Notes: generated from the sequence alone by a model not told the origin. 64,000 nt of DNA from Aquimarina spongiae (GCF_900141785.1 NZ_FQYP01000002.1:248001-312000), one strand, 5' to 3'. Shown: positions 17,057-25,978, counted from the first letter of the stretch. Numbers and translations: made by a program.

Positions 17057-17785
17057 ATGACCACACTAGCCAAATTTTTAGTCACCCTTTGTATGTCCTT
17101 AGCTTTTTGCTCATGCAATATTTCCATCGATGGACTTAATGGAATCAAAGGACAAGGAGAAGTAGTAAAAAAAGAGAGAACCATAGATCAAAACTTTGAA
17201 GCTGTAAAAGCAAGCAGAGGATTAGATGTTATTTTAGTAGAAAGTAATGACAAGAAAGTTATCGTAGAAGCTAATGAAAATCTACATGAGCATATTGAGA
17301 TTTATGTAGAAAAAAACACCCTGTACATTACATCTGATGAGAATATTTATAGAGCAGATGAGAAAAAAGTATATGTATCTTATGATCAACTCAATAAAAT
17401 ACATGTAAATAGCGGAGCCAGCGTATATTCTGATCAGGAAGTAGCTCAAAAAGATCTTGCGCTTAGTGCTTCTAGTGGAGCAGATATCAAGTTGAAAGTA
17501 AAAGCACAAACGGTAAACTCTTCGGTTTCTAGCGGTGCATTTATCGATCTGGAAGGAAAAGTAGAGAACCATTCTGCAAGTGCCTCGAGCGGAGCTAATA
17601 TTCGTGCTCAAGATTTATTGAGTTTGGTTTCAGAAGCTAAAGCAAGTAGTGGTGCAAACATAAGAATCCACGCTCAAAAAGAATTTACAGGAAAAGCTAC
17701 AAGTGGCGCCAATGTAGTATACTATGGAAAACCAGAAAAAGTATCAGAAACCGATAACTCTGGAGGAAACGTAAGAAGAAACTAA
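17057..17785 (+). CDS. GIN domain (DUF2807) lipoprotein
   Basis: 242 residues. Lipoprotein signal peptide ending FCSC. The mature part is a right-handed beta-helix of the head-GIN family with recurring SSGA turns (SASSGADI, SVSSGAFI, ASSGANIRA, ASSGANIRI, ATSGANV), spaced about 20 residues apart. GIN proteins commonly follow PadR/PspC genes in Bacteroidota, as seen here. It is probably an outer-membrane-facing or periplasmic structural or adhesion protein. Exact role unknown. Confidence 0.88.
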   Translation: MTTLAKFLVTLCMSLAFCSCNISIDGLNGIKGQGEVVKKERTIDQNFEAVKASRGLDVILVESNDKKVIVEANENLHEHIEIYVEKNTLYITSDENIYRADEKKVYVSYDQLNKIHVNSGASVYSDQEVAQKDLALSASSGADIKLKVKAQTVNSSVSSGAFIDLEGKVENHSASASSGANIRAQDLLSLVSEAKASSGANIRIHAQKEFTGKATSGANVVYYGKPEKVSETDNSGGNVRRN

Positions 17786-17826
17786 TCAATCCTAACAATC
17801 TAACCAACCCAACCAACCAAAATCAT

Positions 17827-17896
17827 ACTGCCCGAAAAGCACCCATTGTTGAAACCTTAGTTCATGTTAAGTACTAAATTTTTCGGGCAGTTTTTA
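17827..17896 (+). terminator. Long-loop inverted repeat, possible terminator
   Basis: Perfect 12-bp arms ACTGCCCGAAAA (17827-17838) and its complement (17880-17891), separated by 41 bases and followed by a T-rich tract. It is placed 41 bases after the GIN lipoprotein stop. The long loop is unusual for a terminator. The rest of the 360-base gap (17786-18145) holds a CCAACC-rich stretch, this element and a promoter; I see no gene in it. Confidence 0.5.
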
Positions 17897-18055
17897 TTTT
17901 ACGATTTTAGTTTAGCAAATGGTAATAGTTTCTATTACCATTTTTTCATTCTCCTCAAGCAGTTTATTATATCCTTCCCAAAGCTTCTTTTCCTTTGTTT
18001 TTATAGTCTGGCACAATTTCTTTTTAAGAAAAATGTTATTGTTTTTGGTACATGT

Positions 18056-18086
18056 TTTGCGCTACCATTTTTGTAACTTATGTTTG
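18056..18086 (+). promoter_or_regulatory. Bacteroidota promoter for second GIN gene
   Basis: TTTG at 18056-18059, a 19-base spacer and TATGTTTG at 18079-18086 fit the Bacteroidota promoter exactly. The ATG at 18146 leaves a leader of about 50-55 bases. Confidence 0.6.
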
Positions 18087-18145
18087 CTACATAAACATTT
18101 GCTGTTTTTTGTAGTCTTTATCAAAAATTAAAATCACACAATCCA

Positions 18146-19006
18146 ATGAAAAAGTTATTCTTTTTATGCTGTATTTGTTCACTAACATTCAGCGCCTATG
18201 CTCAAAAAGAAAAAATAAAGGGAAACAAAATTGTAAGCACAGAACGTTATGATGTAGAACCCTTTCATACTATAGAAATTTACGAAAGTTTCGAAGTTAC
18301 TTTGGATGAAAGTAGTGACAGCCAAGTAAAAATTGAAGCCGACAGCAATATACAGCGAGTGATACAAATAGAAGTTGTAGATAGTGTCCTGACCATAAAA
18401 TCTGATAAAGATCTTCGTCGAGCAAAAGCACTCAATATTGATATTTTGTATGGGGCAGAACTTAAAAAGATTGTTTTATATGACAAGGTGAATGCCAAAT
18501 CATTGTCTGCTATCAAATCCTCTGGTCTTACTGTTGAAGTAAATGATTATGCAGAAGTATTTTTAACCACAGAAACCGGTAATTTGAGTTGTGTCTCTTA
18601 TGGAAAATCAAGAGCAGAGTTACACGCCAGTGCCACTAGCATTGTCTATCAAGTAAATGAAAACTCTGAAGTAAAAGGTATTGTTACTGCCGATAAATTT
18701 AAAATTGATTTGTATCAAAAAGCTACGGCAGAACTAGAAGGAGAAGTGCAGTTTATGCAATTGCGTACCGATAATGAAACTGACTTTTACGGGACTAAAT
18801 TAAATGCTACAAAAGCATCTCTTTTGACCGAAGGATCCAGTGATAATTATGTACAAATCCAAGAAGAAATAACCATAGAGGCCAAAGATAAATCTGAAAT
18901 TTTTCTGTTAGGAGAACCTAAAATTAGTATTCAAGGATTTACCAATGAAGCTGCGCTTTTCAAGAAAAATATCGACTACACCCCTAGTAAATTACGATTA
19001 AACTAG
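18146..19006 (+). CDS. Secreted GIN domain (DUF2807) protein
   Basis: 286 residues. Signal peptide MKKLFFLCCICSLTFSAYAQ. Mature region with VEPFHTIEIYESFEVTLDES and SQVKIEADSNIQRVIQIEVV, the usual opening of a DUF2807/GIN beta-helix, continuing with short beta turns to about residue 265. Unlike the preceding GIN protein it is not a lipoprotein and lacks the SSGA repeats, so they are distant relatives. It has its own promoter and terminator. Confidence 0.82.
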   Translation: MKKLFFLCCICSLTFSAYAQKEKIKGNKIVSTERYDVEPFHTIEIYESFEVTLDESSDSQVKIEADSNIQRVIQIEVVDSVLTIKSDKDLRRAKALNIDILYGAELKKIVLYDKVNAKSLSAIKSSGLTVEVNDYAEVFLTTETGNLSCVSYGKSRAELHASATSIVYQVNENSEVKGIVTADKFKIDLYQKATAELEGEVQFMQLRTDNETDFYGTKLNATKASLLTEGSSDNYVQIQEEITIEAKDKSEIFLLGEPKISIQGFTNEAALFKKNIDYTPSKLRLN

Positions 19007-19029
19007 GTACATAAAGTCTTACGAAAACA

Positions 19030-19066
19030 AAAAAAGCATCTTGAGAGTATCAAGATGCTTTTTATA
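19030..19066. terminator. Bidirectional terminator between GIN gene and trxB
   Basis: Long stem AAAAGCATCTTGA with TCAAGATGCTTTT around a short loop, with flanking A and T runs. It lies between the convergent GIN and thioredoxin reductase genes. Confidence 0.85.
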
Positions 19067-19083
19067 TCTTCAAATTCTTTCTC

Positions 19084-20058
19084 TTAAGCCGAAACTCCAG
19101 CGTTTGTTTCTACAGTCGCTAAATAGCGCTCTGCATCCAAAGCTGCCATACATCCTGTTCCTGCAGCAGTAATTGCCTGTCTGTATTCTTTGTCTTGAAC
19201 ATCTCCTGATGCAAATACTCCAGGGATATTGGTCTTCGTAGATTTACCTTCGGTAATGATATACCCGGTATCATCCATATCCACTTGCCCTTTAAAGATA
19301 TCCGTATTTGGTTTATGTCCAATAGCAATAAACAATCCAGTGATACTAATATCGGTTTTTTCGTTGGTTTGATTATTTACCATACGTAACCCTTCTACCA
19401 CTTGGTCTCCTAATACTTCATCAACTTCGGTATTATACATCACCTTCAGGTTTGGAGTATTGTTGACTCTATGTTGCATTGCTTTTGAGGCTCTCATATA
19501 ATCTTTACGTACTAGCATAGTAACACTAGAACAAATATTAGCCAAATAAGTAGCTTCTTCGGCAGCTGTATCTCCTGCTCCTACGATAGCAACATCCTGT
19601 CCTTTGTAGAAAAATCCATCACAAACCGCACAGGCAGAAACTCCTCCTCCTCTTAAACGTTGTTCACTAGGTAAACCCAAATACTTTGCAGTGGCACCAG
19701 TAGAAATAATTACAGTCTCTGCTTCTATTTCTTTACTATTATCAACAGTAACTTTGTGTATCCCTCCTACTTCTGTACTGAAGTCTACAGCAGTTACCAT
19801 CCCGATGCGTACCTCGGTACCAAAGCGTTCTGCTTGTTGTTGTAACTGGACCATCATTGTTGGACCATCAATTCCTTCTGGATATCCAGGGAAATTATCA
19901 ACTTCTGTTGTAGTAGTAAGTTGTCCTCCTGGTTCCATTCCTGTATACATTACAGGTTTCAAATCAGCTCTCGCTGCATATATAGCTGCAGTGTATCCTG
20001 CAGGCCCTGAGCCTACGATAAGGCATTTTATTCTTTCGATTGTATCAGACATAGTCAT
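19084..20058 (-). CDS. trxB: Thioredoxin-disulfide reductase
   Basis: 324 residues, the usual length. FAD-binding GSGPAG (about 16-21), redox-active C143-A-V-C146 followed by DGFF, NADPH-binding GAGDTAAEEA, and the C-terminal FASGDVQDKEYRQAITAAGTG that contacts FAD. It reduces thioredoxin with NADPH in the cytosol and so supports peroxide defence and ribonucleotide reduction. The start gives a standard N-terminus; an ATG two codons later is also possible. Single-gene unit. Confidence 0.96.
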   Translation of the reverse strand: MTMSDTIERIKCLIVGSGPAGYTAAIYAARADLKPVMYTGMEPGGQLTTTTEVDNFPGYPEGIDGPTMMVQLQQQAERFGTEVRIGMVTAVDFSTEVGGIHKVTVDNSKEIEAETVIISTGATAKYLGLPSEQRLRGGGVSACAVCDGFFYKGQDVAIVGAGDTAAEEATYLANICSSVTMLVRKDYMRASKAMQHRVNNTPNLKVMYNTEVDEVLGDQVVEGLRMVNNQTNEKTDISITGLFIAIGHKPNTDIFKGQVDMDDTGYIITEGKSTKTNIPGVFASGDVQDKEYRQAITAAGTGCMAALDAERYLATVETNAGVSA

Positions 20059-20186
20059 TTCTTTATTATCTGATGTAAAAGTAGCAATTTGAACATAAAC
20101 CTTACATTAAAGTTATTAAGAATTGTTATGAAGTTATAGACATCTTAAATTATTATTAAATCATATAAAAACAGGCATAACAACTC

Positions 20187-20194
20187 TATATTTG
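20187..20194 (+). promoter_or_regulatory. -7 promoter element of the TPR-HTH gene
   Basis: TATATTTG matches TAnnTTTG and ends 25 bases before the ATG at 20220. No convincing -33 element. Confidence 0.5.
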
Positions 20195-20219
20195 TATGTC
20201 AATCAATCAATAAACCATA

Positions 20220-21902
20220 ATGCGGGGAATACTCATTACATCCTTATTACTCCTTGTTTCTTTTAGCTATTCTCAAAATAAAAAAGCAGATAGTTTACAA
20301 AACGTATTAAACCAATACCAAAAAAAAGATACTATTCGAGTTAATTTACTGAATACTATTGGCTTTGAATATTGGATCAGTGATGCCAATCAATCTATCA
20401 ATTTTGGGCAACAGGCTCTAGATTTATCAAAAACACTTAACTATACCAAAGGGCAAGCCACAGCACAACGCATTATCGGTGTTGCCCACTGGGCGCATGG
20501 GAATCAAAATGAGGCATTACGATTTTTGACCCACTCCCAACAGGAGTTTCAAAAAATAAAGGACGACGAAGGAATTGCCAATACTATGCTCAACATAGGT
20601 ATGGTGTATGCCGACCTTAAAGAGTATGATCGAGCTCTGGAGAATTATAACAATGCTATTGATTATTTTACAGCACTGGGTTTGAAAGGAAGAATTGCTA
20701 CGACATTTACAAAAATGGGAACCGTATTTTTGGAACAAGACAGACATTATGACGCCAAAGAATACATATCAAATGCACTAAAAATCCATAAGGAAAATAA
20801 CTTTACCTATGGTATTGCCGAAGCTCATAATCGATTAGGGGTTTTATATATTAAAAACAAAGAGTTTGCTCAGGCCAAGTATCACATCGAACGATCAATA
20901 ACCACAGGAAAATCCATAGATGACAGAGACGGGATAACCAGTAACCTGATTCAATACGGGAAATTGCTACGGTATGAAAAGAACTATGAAGCCGCAGATA
21001 TTCATTTACAACTAGGGTTAAAAAGAGCAAAAAAAAACAACTTAAAAAAATATGAGCTTCAGGCGTATAATGAACTAAAAGAGTTAAGAAAAGAACAAGG
21101 CAAACCAGAGGAAGCCCTGGCATTTTACGATCAATATATATCACTCAAAGATTCTGTTTTCAATACCGAAAAATCTAAACAAATTGCCTATCTCGAATTC
21201 GAGAAAGAGATAGAAAGTCAGAACCGGGAACTTGTATTCTTAAAAGAGAAAGAAAAAACCGATGCTTTAATCAAATGGAGTTTGATGATGGGTATCATCA
21301 TTCTAGTGGGCGGAGGCTTTTTGGTGTTTAGAAATCTAAGACAACGCTCTAGAAAAAATAATGATCTCCTCGAGAAGAGCAACGAATTATTACAATCCAA
21401 AGCTCAATTGGCTCAACAAGAAATGGAGAATGCTACATTAAAACAACAGGAATTAAAGCAACAACTCAATTTCAAGAACAAAGAACTCACCTCCTATGCG
21501 ATTAATTTTGTGCAGAAGAATGAATTGCTCGAAGAACTTAGAAACACTGCGTTATTAGCAAAAAAAGCAACCCCAAAAGAAAAAGATAAACTGATCGATC
21601 AGCTTAATAAAACCATCAGACAACACCTGAATATTGATAAAGATTGGGAGGATTTCAAGCGATTTTTTGAAGAAGTGCATGTTGGTTTTTATGCAAAATT
21701 AAAGGCTAAACATCCGGATCTAAGTGCAAATGACCTTAAAGTTTGTTCGTTAACCCGACTTAATCTAAATGTCAAAGAAACGGCAAGCATACTAGGTATC
21801 TCTCCTGAAAGTGCAAAAACAGCTCGCTATCGACTTCGCAAAAAGCTCGCATTGTCTCAAGAACAAGAAATATTTACCTATTTATTATCACTGGAAAATT
21901 AA
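20220..21902 (+). CDS. TPR sensor protein with C-terminal LuxR-like HTH
   Basis: 560 residues. Signal peptide (1-19), about seven TPR units in the periplasm (about 60-325), one membrane helix (about 351-368), a coiled coil (about 375-430) and a cytosolic HTH end: LSANDLKVCSLTRLNLNVKETASILGISPESAKTARYRLRKKLAL. This one-piece membrane regulator layout is common in Bacteroidota. It probably senses an envelope signal through the TPRs. Targets unknown; the downstream sterol-desaturase gene is 353 bases away with its own promoter. Confidence 0.85.
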   Translation: MRGILITSLLLLVSFSYSQNKKADSLQNVLNQYQKKDTIRVNLLNTIGFEYWISDANQSINFGQQALDLSKTLNYTKGQATAQRIIGVAHWAHGNQNEALRFLTHSQQEFQKIKDDEGIANTMLNIGMVYADLKEYDRALENYNNAIDYFTALGLKGRIATTFTKMGTVFLEQDRHYDAKEYISNALKIHKENNFTYGIAEAHNRLGVLYIKNKEFAQAKYHIERSITTGKSIDDRDGITSNLIQYGKLLRYEKNYEAADIHLQLGLKRAKKNNLKKYELQAYNELKELRKEQGKPEEALAFYDQYISLKDSVFNTEKSKQIAYLEFEKEIESQNRELVFLKEKEKTDALIKWSLMMGIIILVGGGFLVFRNLRQRSRKNNDLLEKSNELLQSKAQLAQQEMENATLKQQELKQQLNFKNKELTSYAINFVQKNELLEELRNTALLAKKATPKEKDKLIDQLNKTIRQHLNIDKDWEDFKRFFEEVHVGFYAKLKAKHPDLSANDLKVCSLTRLNLNVKETASILGISPESAKTARYRLRKKLALSQEQEIFTYLLSLEN

Positions 21903-22017
21903 TTCCTTGATTTTGGGCAGTTCAGACGGTTAGGACTTCTTAAAATCTATCACTACATAAACAACTGTTTATCAAACAAATAAATATCAATGTCTACCTA
22001 AAATCCACTTTAGTTTA

Positions 22018-22048
22018 AGACCATTAAAATAGTGGTCTACTTTTAATA
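22018..22048 (+). terminator. Weak hairpin downstream of the TPR-HTH gene
   Basis: An 8-bp stem with one G-U pair (22018-22025 with 22031-22038) and an AAAAT loop, followed by ACTTTTAATAAAA. It may terminate the TPR-HTH gene. The surrounding gap 21903-22255 holds only this and the promoter at 22105; no gene seen. Confidence 0.35.
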
Positions 22049-22104
22049 AAAAGATGCTCACCACGGGTACACCCCTATTCTTTCCTAAACCTCAGCAACC
22101 CTTA

Positions 22105-22112
22105 TACTTTTG
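22105..22112 (+). promoter_or_regulatory. -7 promoter element for the desaturase-like gene
   Basis: TACTTTTG fits TAnnTTTG. The ATG is at 22256, so the leader would be long (about 135 bases). No clear -33 element. Confidence 0.4.
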
Positions 22113-22255
22113 ATCCCGGAAAACAAATCAAAGTTTAAAGTTGTAAAAAATAATATGATGTTTAAAAATGAGGAAACAAGATCCATAAAACAATTTTGGA
22201 TCAGAAGGAAAATTGAATTTACGAATAGATTAAATAACAAAAAGTAGGAGAAATT

Positions 22256-23035
22256 ATGAAAGAGATAATAAACGCGTTGCCTACCCCTTTAGAAATTATT
22301 ACAGACCCCATATCATTAGTTGTATTAGCCATGTATGCCGGTCTAATGATCTGGGAAGGTATTGCTCCAGCCCGAAGTTTACCTAAGGTAAAATTCTGGA
22401 AACTTAAAGGTATGATTGCCTTTGTGGTATTTTTCTTTTTATCCACCTACTTCCCATTGTTATGGGATGGATATCTGGCCAAGTACCAACTTTTTGATCT
22501 TACCTTTTTAGGTACCGCTTGGGGAGTAATCGTAGGCGTATTGATATACGAATTAGGGTTATACCTATGGCATAGAACGATGCACAAGAATGATGCACTG
22601 TGGAAGATATTTCATCAAATGCATCATAGCGCAGAACGTTTAGACAGTTACGGAGCTTTCTATTTTAGTCCAATGGATATGATCGGGTTTACCTTTTTGG
22701 GTAGTTTATGCCTGGTACTTATTGCAGGTTTTACACCAGAGGCTACCACATTGATCATCCTAGGAACCACATTTTTGGCGATTTTTCAGCATAGCAATAT
22801 CAAAACACCGAGTTGGATAGGATATATCGTGCAACGTCCAGAAGCGCATACCTATCACCATGCCCGAGGGATTCATGCCGATAACTATGCTGACTTACCC
22901 ATTATAGATATGATTTTTGGGACGTTTAGAAACCCTAAAAGTTATGATCATGAAACTGGTTTTTATCCCGGTGGTTCCAGTAAAGTAAAAGACATGTTAC
23001 TATTCAAAGATATCTCACAACAAAGTGAGGGTTGA
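22256..23035 (+). CDS. Sterol desaturase / fatty acid hydroxylase family protein
   Basis: 259 residues, about four membrane helices and the diiron histidine clusters of the family: H106-R-T-M-H110 (HxxxH), H120-Q-M-H-H124 (HxxHH) and TYHHARGIHADN near 200. Such enzymes hydroxylate or desaturate lipids (carotenoids, sterols or fatty acids) in the membrane. Substrate cannot be told from sequence. Start chosen at the ATG after AGGAGAAATT, one of the few Shine-Dalgarno-like sites here. Confidence 0.9.
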   Translation: MKEIINALPTPLEIITDPISLVVLAMYAGLMIWEGIAPARSLPKVKFWKLKGMIAFVVFFFLSTYFPLLWDGYLAKYQLFDLTFLGTAWGVIVGVLIYELGLYLWHRTMHKNDALWKIFHQMHHSAERLDSYGAFYFSPMDMIGFTFLGSLCLVLIAGFTPEATTLIILGTTFLAIFQHSNIKTPSWIGYIVQRPEAHTYHHARGIHADNYADLPIIDMIFGTFRNPKSYDHETGFYPGGSSKVKDMLLFKDISQQSEG

Positions 23036-23049
23036 GTTGAGCGAGAAGC

Positions 23050-23088
23050 AATTGTCCCTGGTTTTTGTAGGGTAAAACCGGGGCAATT
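23050..23088 (+). terminator. Strong hairpin after the desaturase-like gene
   Basis: Arms AATTGTCCCTGGTTTT (23050-23065) and AAAACCGGGGCAATT (23074-23088) pair with a single bulge around an 8-base loop. There is no long T-run after it, so it may be a terminator or an RNA-stabilising 3' structure. Confidence 0.45.
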
Positions 23089-23117
23089 CTTCAAATGAGC
23101 TCCAAAAAATGTATCTC

Positions 23118-23549
23118 ATGAAAACGATCACAAACATAGGTAACAAAATCTACCGTAGATTTTTAAATAATCGATCTACCATAAGCGCATTAGTATATGG
23201 TATACTGTTGTTTTCAATTGTCCCAGAACAAAGTTTGAGTACCTCCAAATTGGTGTATCTCGAAGTATATAATGCCACCTTGTTTTATATCATAGTAAAC
23301 ATGCTTTTTTATACAAGCGATATTTTATATCCCAAAAAGGAGCATGTCTTTTCCAGAGACTTAATTGAAATTCTTGTAAACGTGCTGATCTCCGCGATAC
23401 TCATCATCTATCTATATGCAATTCGAAACAATGCAACGGCAATCAAAACCAGCGCCATATTGCTTAAGATAAACGCGCTTCTGATGTTACTGATATCTGT
23501 CTATATCTCAATAAAAACACCTTCAAATCAAAATAAAATCACATCATAA
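23118..23549 (+). CDS. Small membrane protein of unknown function
   Basis: 143 residues from the ATG at 23118 (an ATG at 23109 adds three residues). Basic N-terminus, then about four membrane helices (near 25-42, 52-70, 85-103, 115-133). I do not recognise a family. It is followed after 15 bases by the YdhR-like gene, so they may be co-transcribed. Confidence 0.65.
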   Translation: MKTITNIGNKIYRRFLNNRSTISALVYGILLFSIVPEQSLSTSKLVYLEVYNATLFYIIVNMLFYTSDILYPKKEHVFSRDLIEILVNVLISAILIIYLYAIRNNATAIKTSAILLKINALLMLLISVYISIKTPSNQNKITS

Positions 23550-23564
23550 ATACAGCAAGCATTC

Positions 23565-23906
23565 ATGTTAAATGAAAAAGTAATTGTCAACGTGCAGTTT
23601 AAATCAACTTTATCCCCTAAACAATTAAAAAAAATCTCTATCAAAAGTTTGGATGAGACGGCAAATGTAAAAGGGCTAATCACCAAGTACTATTATACTA
23701 ATCCGGAAACCAGCATCATTGGAGGTACCTATTTGTTTGAAAACCTAAAGTTAGCCAGAGAGTATTTGAGTTACTTTCTAATTCAAGGAATTGGTTTAAA
23801 ATATGGTATTATCCCCGATACATTGAAAATGGACACTGGAATAGTTCATCTAGAAATCAATGGAAAGAACACAAAATATTATACGAAAGATCATAATCCC
23901 AAATAG
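23565..23906 (+). CDS. YdhR-like putative monooxygenase (dimeric alpha-beta barrel)
   Basis: 113 residues. VNVQFKSTL at the start, GLITKYYYTNPETSIIGGTYLFENLKLAREYLSYFL in the middle: the G-x-Y-x-F...A..Y pattern resembles YdhR, a ferredoxin-like dimeric alpha-beta barrel protein related to ABM monooxygenases. Enzymatic role not proven for the family. The TRIC-like gene follows after 32 bases. Confidence 0.65.
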   Translation: MLNEKVIVNVQFKSTLSPKQLKKISIKSLDETANVKGLITKYYYTNPETSIIGGTYLFENLKLAREYLSYFLIQGIGLKYGIIPDTLKMDTGIVHLEINGKNTKYYTKDHNPK

Positions 23907-23938
23907 ATACGCTACATTTATCCCCAAAATGAAGCCTA

Positions 23939-24550
23939 ATGACCATTTTTACTGCTTTAGATATTTTGGGTACCATAGCTTTTGCTATTTCTGGAGCACT
24001 TAGTGCGATCAATCGTAAACTTGATCCGTTTGGTATTTTTATCATTGCGTTTGTAACTGCTATCGGAGGAGGAACCGTGAGAGATATCCTAATTGGTAAT
24101 ACTCCTGTTTCCTGGATGCAGAATACGCTCAATATCTATTTGATAGGAATAGCGGCAACTCTGGCGATCATTTTTAGAAATAAATTAGGATATCTTAAAA
24201 GATCGCTTTTCCTTTTTGATACCATTGGATTAGGAATTTTTACCATTATTGGGGTAGAAACTGGTATAAATGCTGGGCTTGAGCCTATTATTTCTGTTGC
24301 TTTGGGAGCTATGACAGGATGTTTTGGTGGTGTAATACGGGATATTCTTTGTAATGAGATTCCGGTAATTTTCAGAAAAGAAATTTATGCTACAGCATCT
24401 ATCGCCGGAGGAATATGTTTTATGGTTTTATATGTTTTTGCTATTGACCAAAACATCATTTATATTGCTACCACATTGCTTATCATTACGATACGTCTGG
24501 TAGTTGTGAAATATAAAATCTCATTGCCTACTTTTTTTATAAAGAGCTAA
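23939..24550 (+). CDS. Trimeric intracellular cation channel (TRIC/UPF0126) family protein
   Basis: 203 residues, seven membrane helices in two repeats. Each repeat has the conserved glycine pattern: AFAISGALSAINRKLDPFGIFIIAFVTAIGGGTVRDIL and MTGCFGGVIRDILCNEIP. The GGGxxRD and GGxxRD signatures define the family (YicG-type), K+-permeable channels in characterised members. Separate short transcription unit or end of the small-gene run from 23118. Confidence 0.92.
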   Translation: MTIFTALDILGTIAFAISGALSAINRKLDPFGIFIIAFVTAIGGGTVRDILIGNTPVSWMQNTLNIYLIGIAATLAIIFRNKLGYLKRSLFLFDTIGLGIFTIIGVETGINAGLEPIISVALGAMTGCFGGVIRDILCNEIPVIFRKEIYATASIAGGICFMVLYVFAIDQNIIYIATTLLIITIRLVVVKYKISLPTFFIKS

Positions 24551-24586
24551 CCTCAGTAGAAAAAGTAATTACTTATTTTTTGTCCT

Positions 24587-25000
24587 ATGGAAAAGCATAA
24601 CGAATTATCCGATCTCGATTTCAAAAAGCAGTTTCAGCAACTAAGCCTTGCTCCTGCTCTTTTTACTCACGAAGCGCATTTGCGATTGGCCTGGATTCAT
24701 ATCCAACATACAGGTCCAAAAAAAGCAGCAACAACCATTTGTGACCAAATTCTTCGTTTTGCTACCAAACATGGTGATCCTGGCAAGTTTAATAAAACAG
24801 TAACCATCGCAGCTGTGCAAATGGTCTATCATTTTATGCAGAAATCAACTAGCAAAAGTTTTACAGACTTCATTAAAGAATTTCCCAGGTTGAAAAATAA
24901 TTTCAAAGAGCTTATAGCCAGTCATTACAGCTGGAATATTTTTACAGCCGATCGTGCCAAAAAAGAATACGTAGCACCGGACCTGTTACCTTTTACCTAA
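24587..25000 (+). CDS. Conserved helical protein of unknown function
   Basis: 137 residues, cytosolic, mostly helical. FTHEAHLRLAWIHIQHTGPKKA, KFNKTVTIAAVQMVYHFM and SHYSWNIFTADRAKKEYV look strongly conserved, with several His residues that could bind a ligand or metal. I recall similar short proteins in Bacteroidota and Proteobacteria without assigned function. Confidence 0.75.
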   Translation: MEKHNELSDLDFKKQFQQLSLAPALFTHEAHLRLAWIHIQHTGPKKAATTICDQILRFATKHGDPGKFNKTVTIAAVQMVYHFMQKSTSKSFTDFIKEFPRLKNNFKELIASHYSWNIFTADRAKKEYVAPDLLPFT

Positions 25001-25002
25001 AA

Positions 25003-25024
25003 AAGCACCTTGGTTAAGGCGCTT
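25003..25024. terminator. Hairpin between convergent genes
   Basis: AAGCACCTT and AAGGCGCTT pair with one mismatch around a GGTT loop, with A6 on the left. Probably terminates the leftward lipoprotein gene, possibly both. Confidence 0.45.
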
Positions 25025-25052
25025 CTGTCATTTTCATAGCAAATTTGATTCC

Positions 25053-25400
25053 CTAGTCTATCGCTTCAAATCTTACAACTGCCACAGATTTTGATGTAGC
25101 ATCAAAGAATACTCGATCTTTTCCGTTAAGTTTAAACCTAGCCGTTGTAGCGGGAGCAACATCAGTCCTCTTTATAATTTCTCCATTGTTTTGAATCCTA
25201 ACTCCAAAAGGATTTTCCCCTCTATTTTTAATGATAATAAAACTATCGTATCCAAAATAAGGATTAATTACAGCATCTTGACCAGGCCCTATACCTGTAA
25301 TCCCCATAGATTGAGAAGGATCTAATTCTAATGTGGTCTTATAAGCATCACAAGAACTTAAAACACCAGCAACGATGAGTAGTAATAAGAAATGTTTCAT
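25053..25400 (-). CDS. Small lipoprotein of unknown function
   Basis: 115 residues from the ATG at 25400, chosen because it gives a lipoprotein signal peptide (MKHFLLLLIVAGVLSSC); the frame is open further upstream but would run over a terminator hairpin. Mature part has beta-strand character: YDSFIIIKNRGENPFGVRIQNNGE and TARFKLNGKDRVFFDA. No family recognised. It is downstream of the fasciclin gene and may be expressed by read-through of the hairpin between them. Confidence 0.72.
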   Translation of the reverse strand: MKHFLLLLIVAGVLSSCDAYKTTLELDPSQSMGITGIGPGQDAVINPYFGYDSFIIIKNRGENPFGVRIQNNGEIIKRTDVAPATTARFKLNGKDRVFFDATSKSVAVVRFEAID

Positions 25401-25415
25401 AATGTTATTTTTTAT

Positions 25416-25452
25416 GAAAAGACTATCTGTTGGGTGATCCAACAGATAGTCT
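25416..25452 (-). terminator. 14-bp stem hairpin between fasciclin gene and lipoprotein
   Basis: Perfect 14-bp arms (25420-25433 with 25439-25452) and a 5-base loop, followed on the minus strand by TTTTC then A/T-rich DNA. It begins just after the fasciclin stop. It may reduce but not abolish transcription of the lipoprotein gene. Confidence 0.75.
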
Positions 25453-25459
25453 GCCTTCA

Positions 25460-25978
25460 TTACTTAGGCATTACCACATCACTAATCACATGGATCACTC
25501 CATTTTTGGCCATTACATCAGTTTTTACGATCTGACTATAGTTACCATTCTGGTCCTTCAGCCAAATTTTACCGTCTTTCTTAATTACTTTTAATTTTGA
25601 ACCTTGTAGTGTAGTTACTTCGGCTTTACCGCCTCCTTTTTTCAAGGCATTTACTACATCACCAGCAGCCAATTTTCCGCTTACTACGTGATAAGTTAGA
25701 ATAGCAGAAAGTTTTTCTTTGTTTGCTGGTTCTAATAAACTGTTTAAGGTTTTTGAATCGATTTTTGCAAATGCATCATTGGTTGGAGCAAATACTGTAA
25801 ATGGTCCATCTCCTTTTAATGCACCTACCAGGTCTGCAGCTTTTACTGCCGCTACTAATGTAGAGAAATCATCTACGGATACTGCTACATCTACAATGTC
25901 TTTATTGTTTTGAGCAGAAGCCATTTGGGCAACTAAGAATAAGAATAAGGTTGAAAGAACAAAAATTAACTTTTTCAT
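25460..25978 (-). CDS. Secreted fasciclin (FAS1) domain protein
   Basis: 172 residues. Signal peptide ending MASAQ. One FAS1 domain: FSTLVAAVKAADLVGALKGDGPFTVFAPTNDAFAKI (H1 motif), then ILTYHVVSGKLAAGDV, LQGSKLKV and GVIHVISDVVMPK (H2 motif), a complete single-domain adhesin. It is divergent from an ECF sigma/anti-sigma pair, which recalls mycobacterial SigK-RskA control of the FAS1 proteins MPT70/MPT83; control here is an inference. Confidence 0.92.
   Translation of the reverse strand: MKKLIFVLSTLFLFLVAQMASAQNNKDIVDVAVSVDDFSTLVAAVKAADLVGALKGDGPFTVFAPTNDAFAKIDSKTLNSLLEPANKEKLSAILTYHVVSGKLAAGDVVNALKKGGGKAEVTTLQGSKLKVIKKDGKIWLKDQNGNYSQIVKTDVMAKNGVIHVISDVVMPK

Noticed and set aside
17864-18131. 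Two overlapping 70-codon frames in the gap before the second GIN gene
   Set aside because: Phe/Leu/Ser-rich products from T-rich DNA, no start signal, and a consensus promoter for the next gene lies within them.
25401-25460. Upstream extension of the small lipoprotein gene
   Set aside because: It would run through the 14-bp terminator hairpin and hide the lipoprotein signal peptide.
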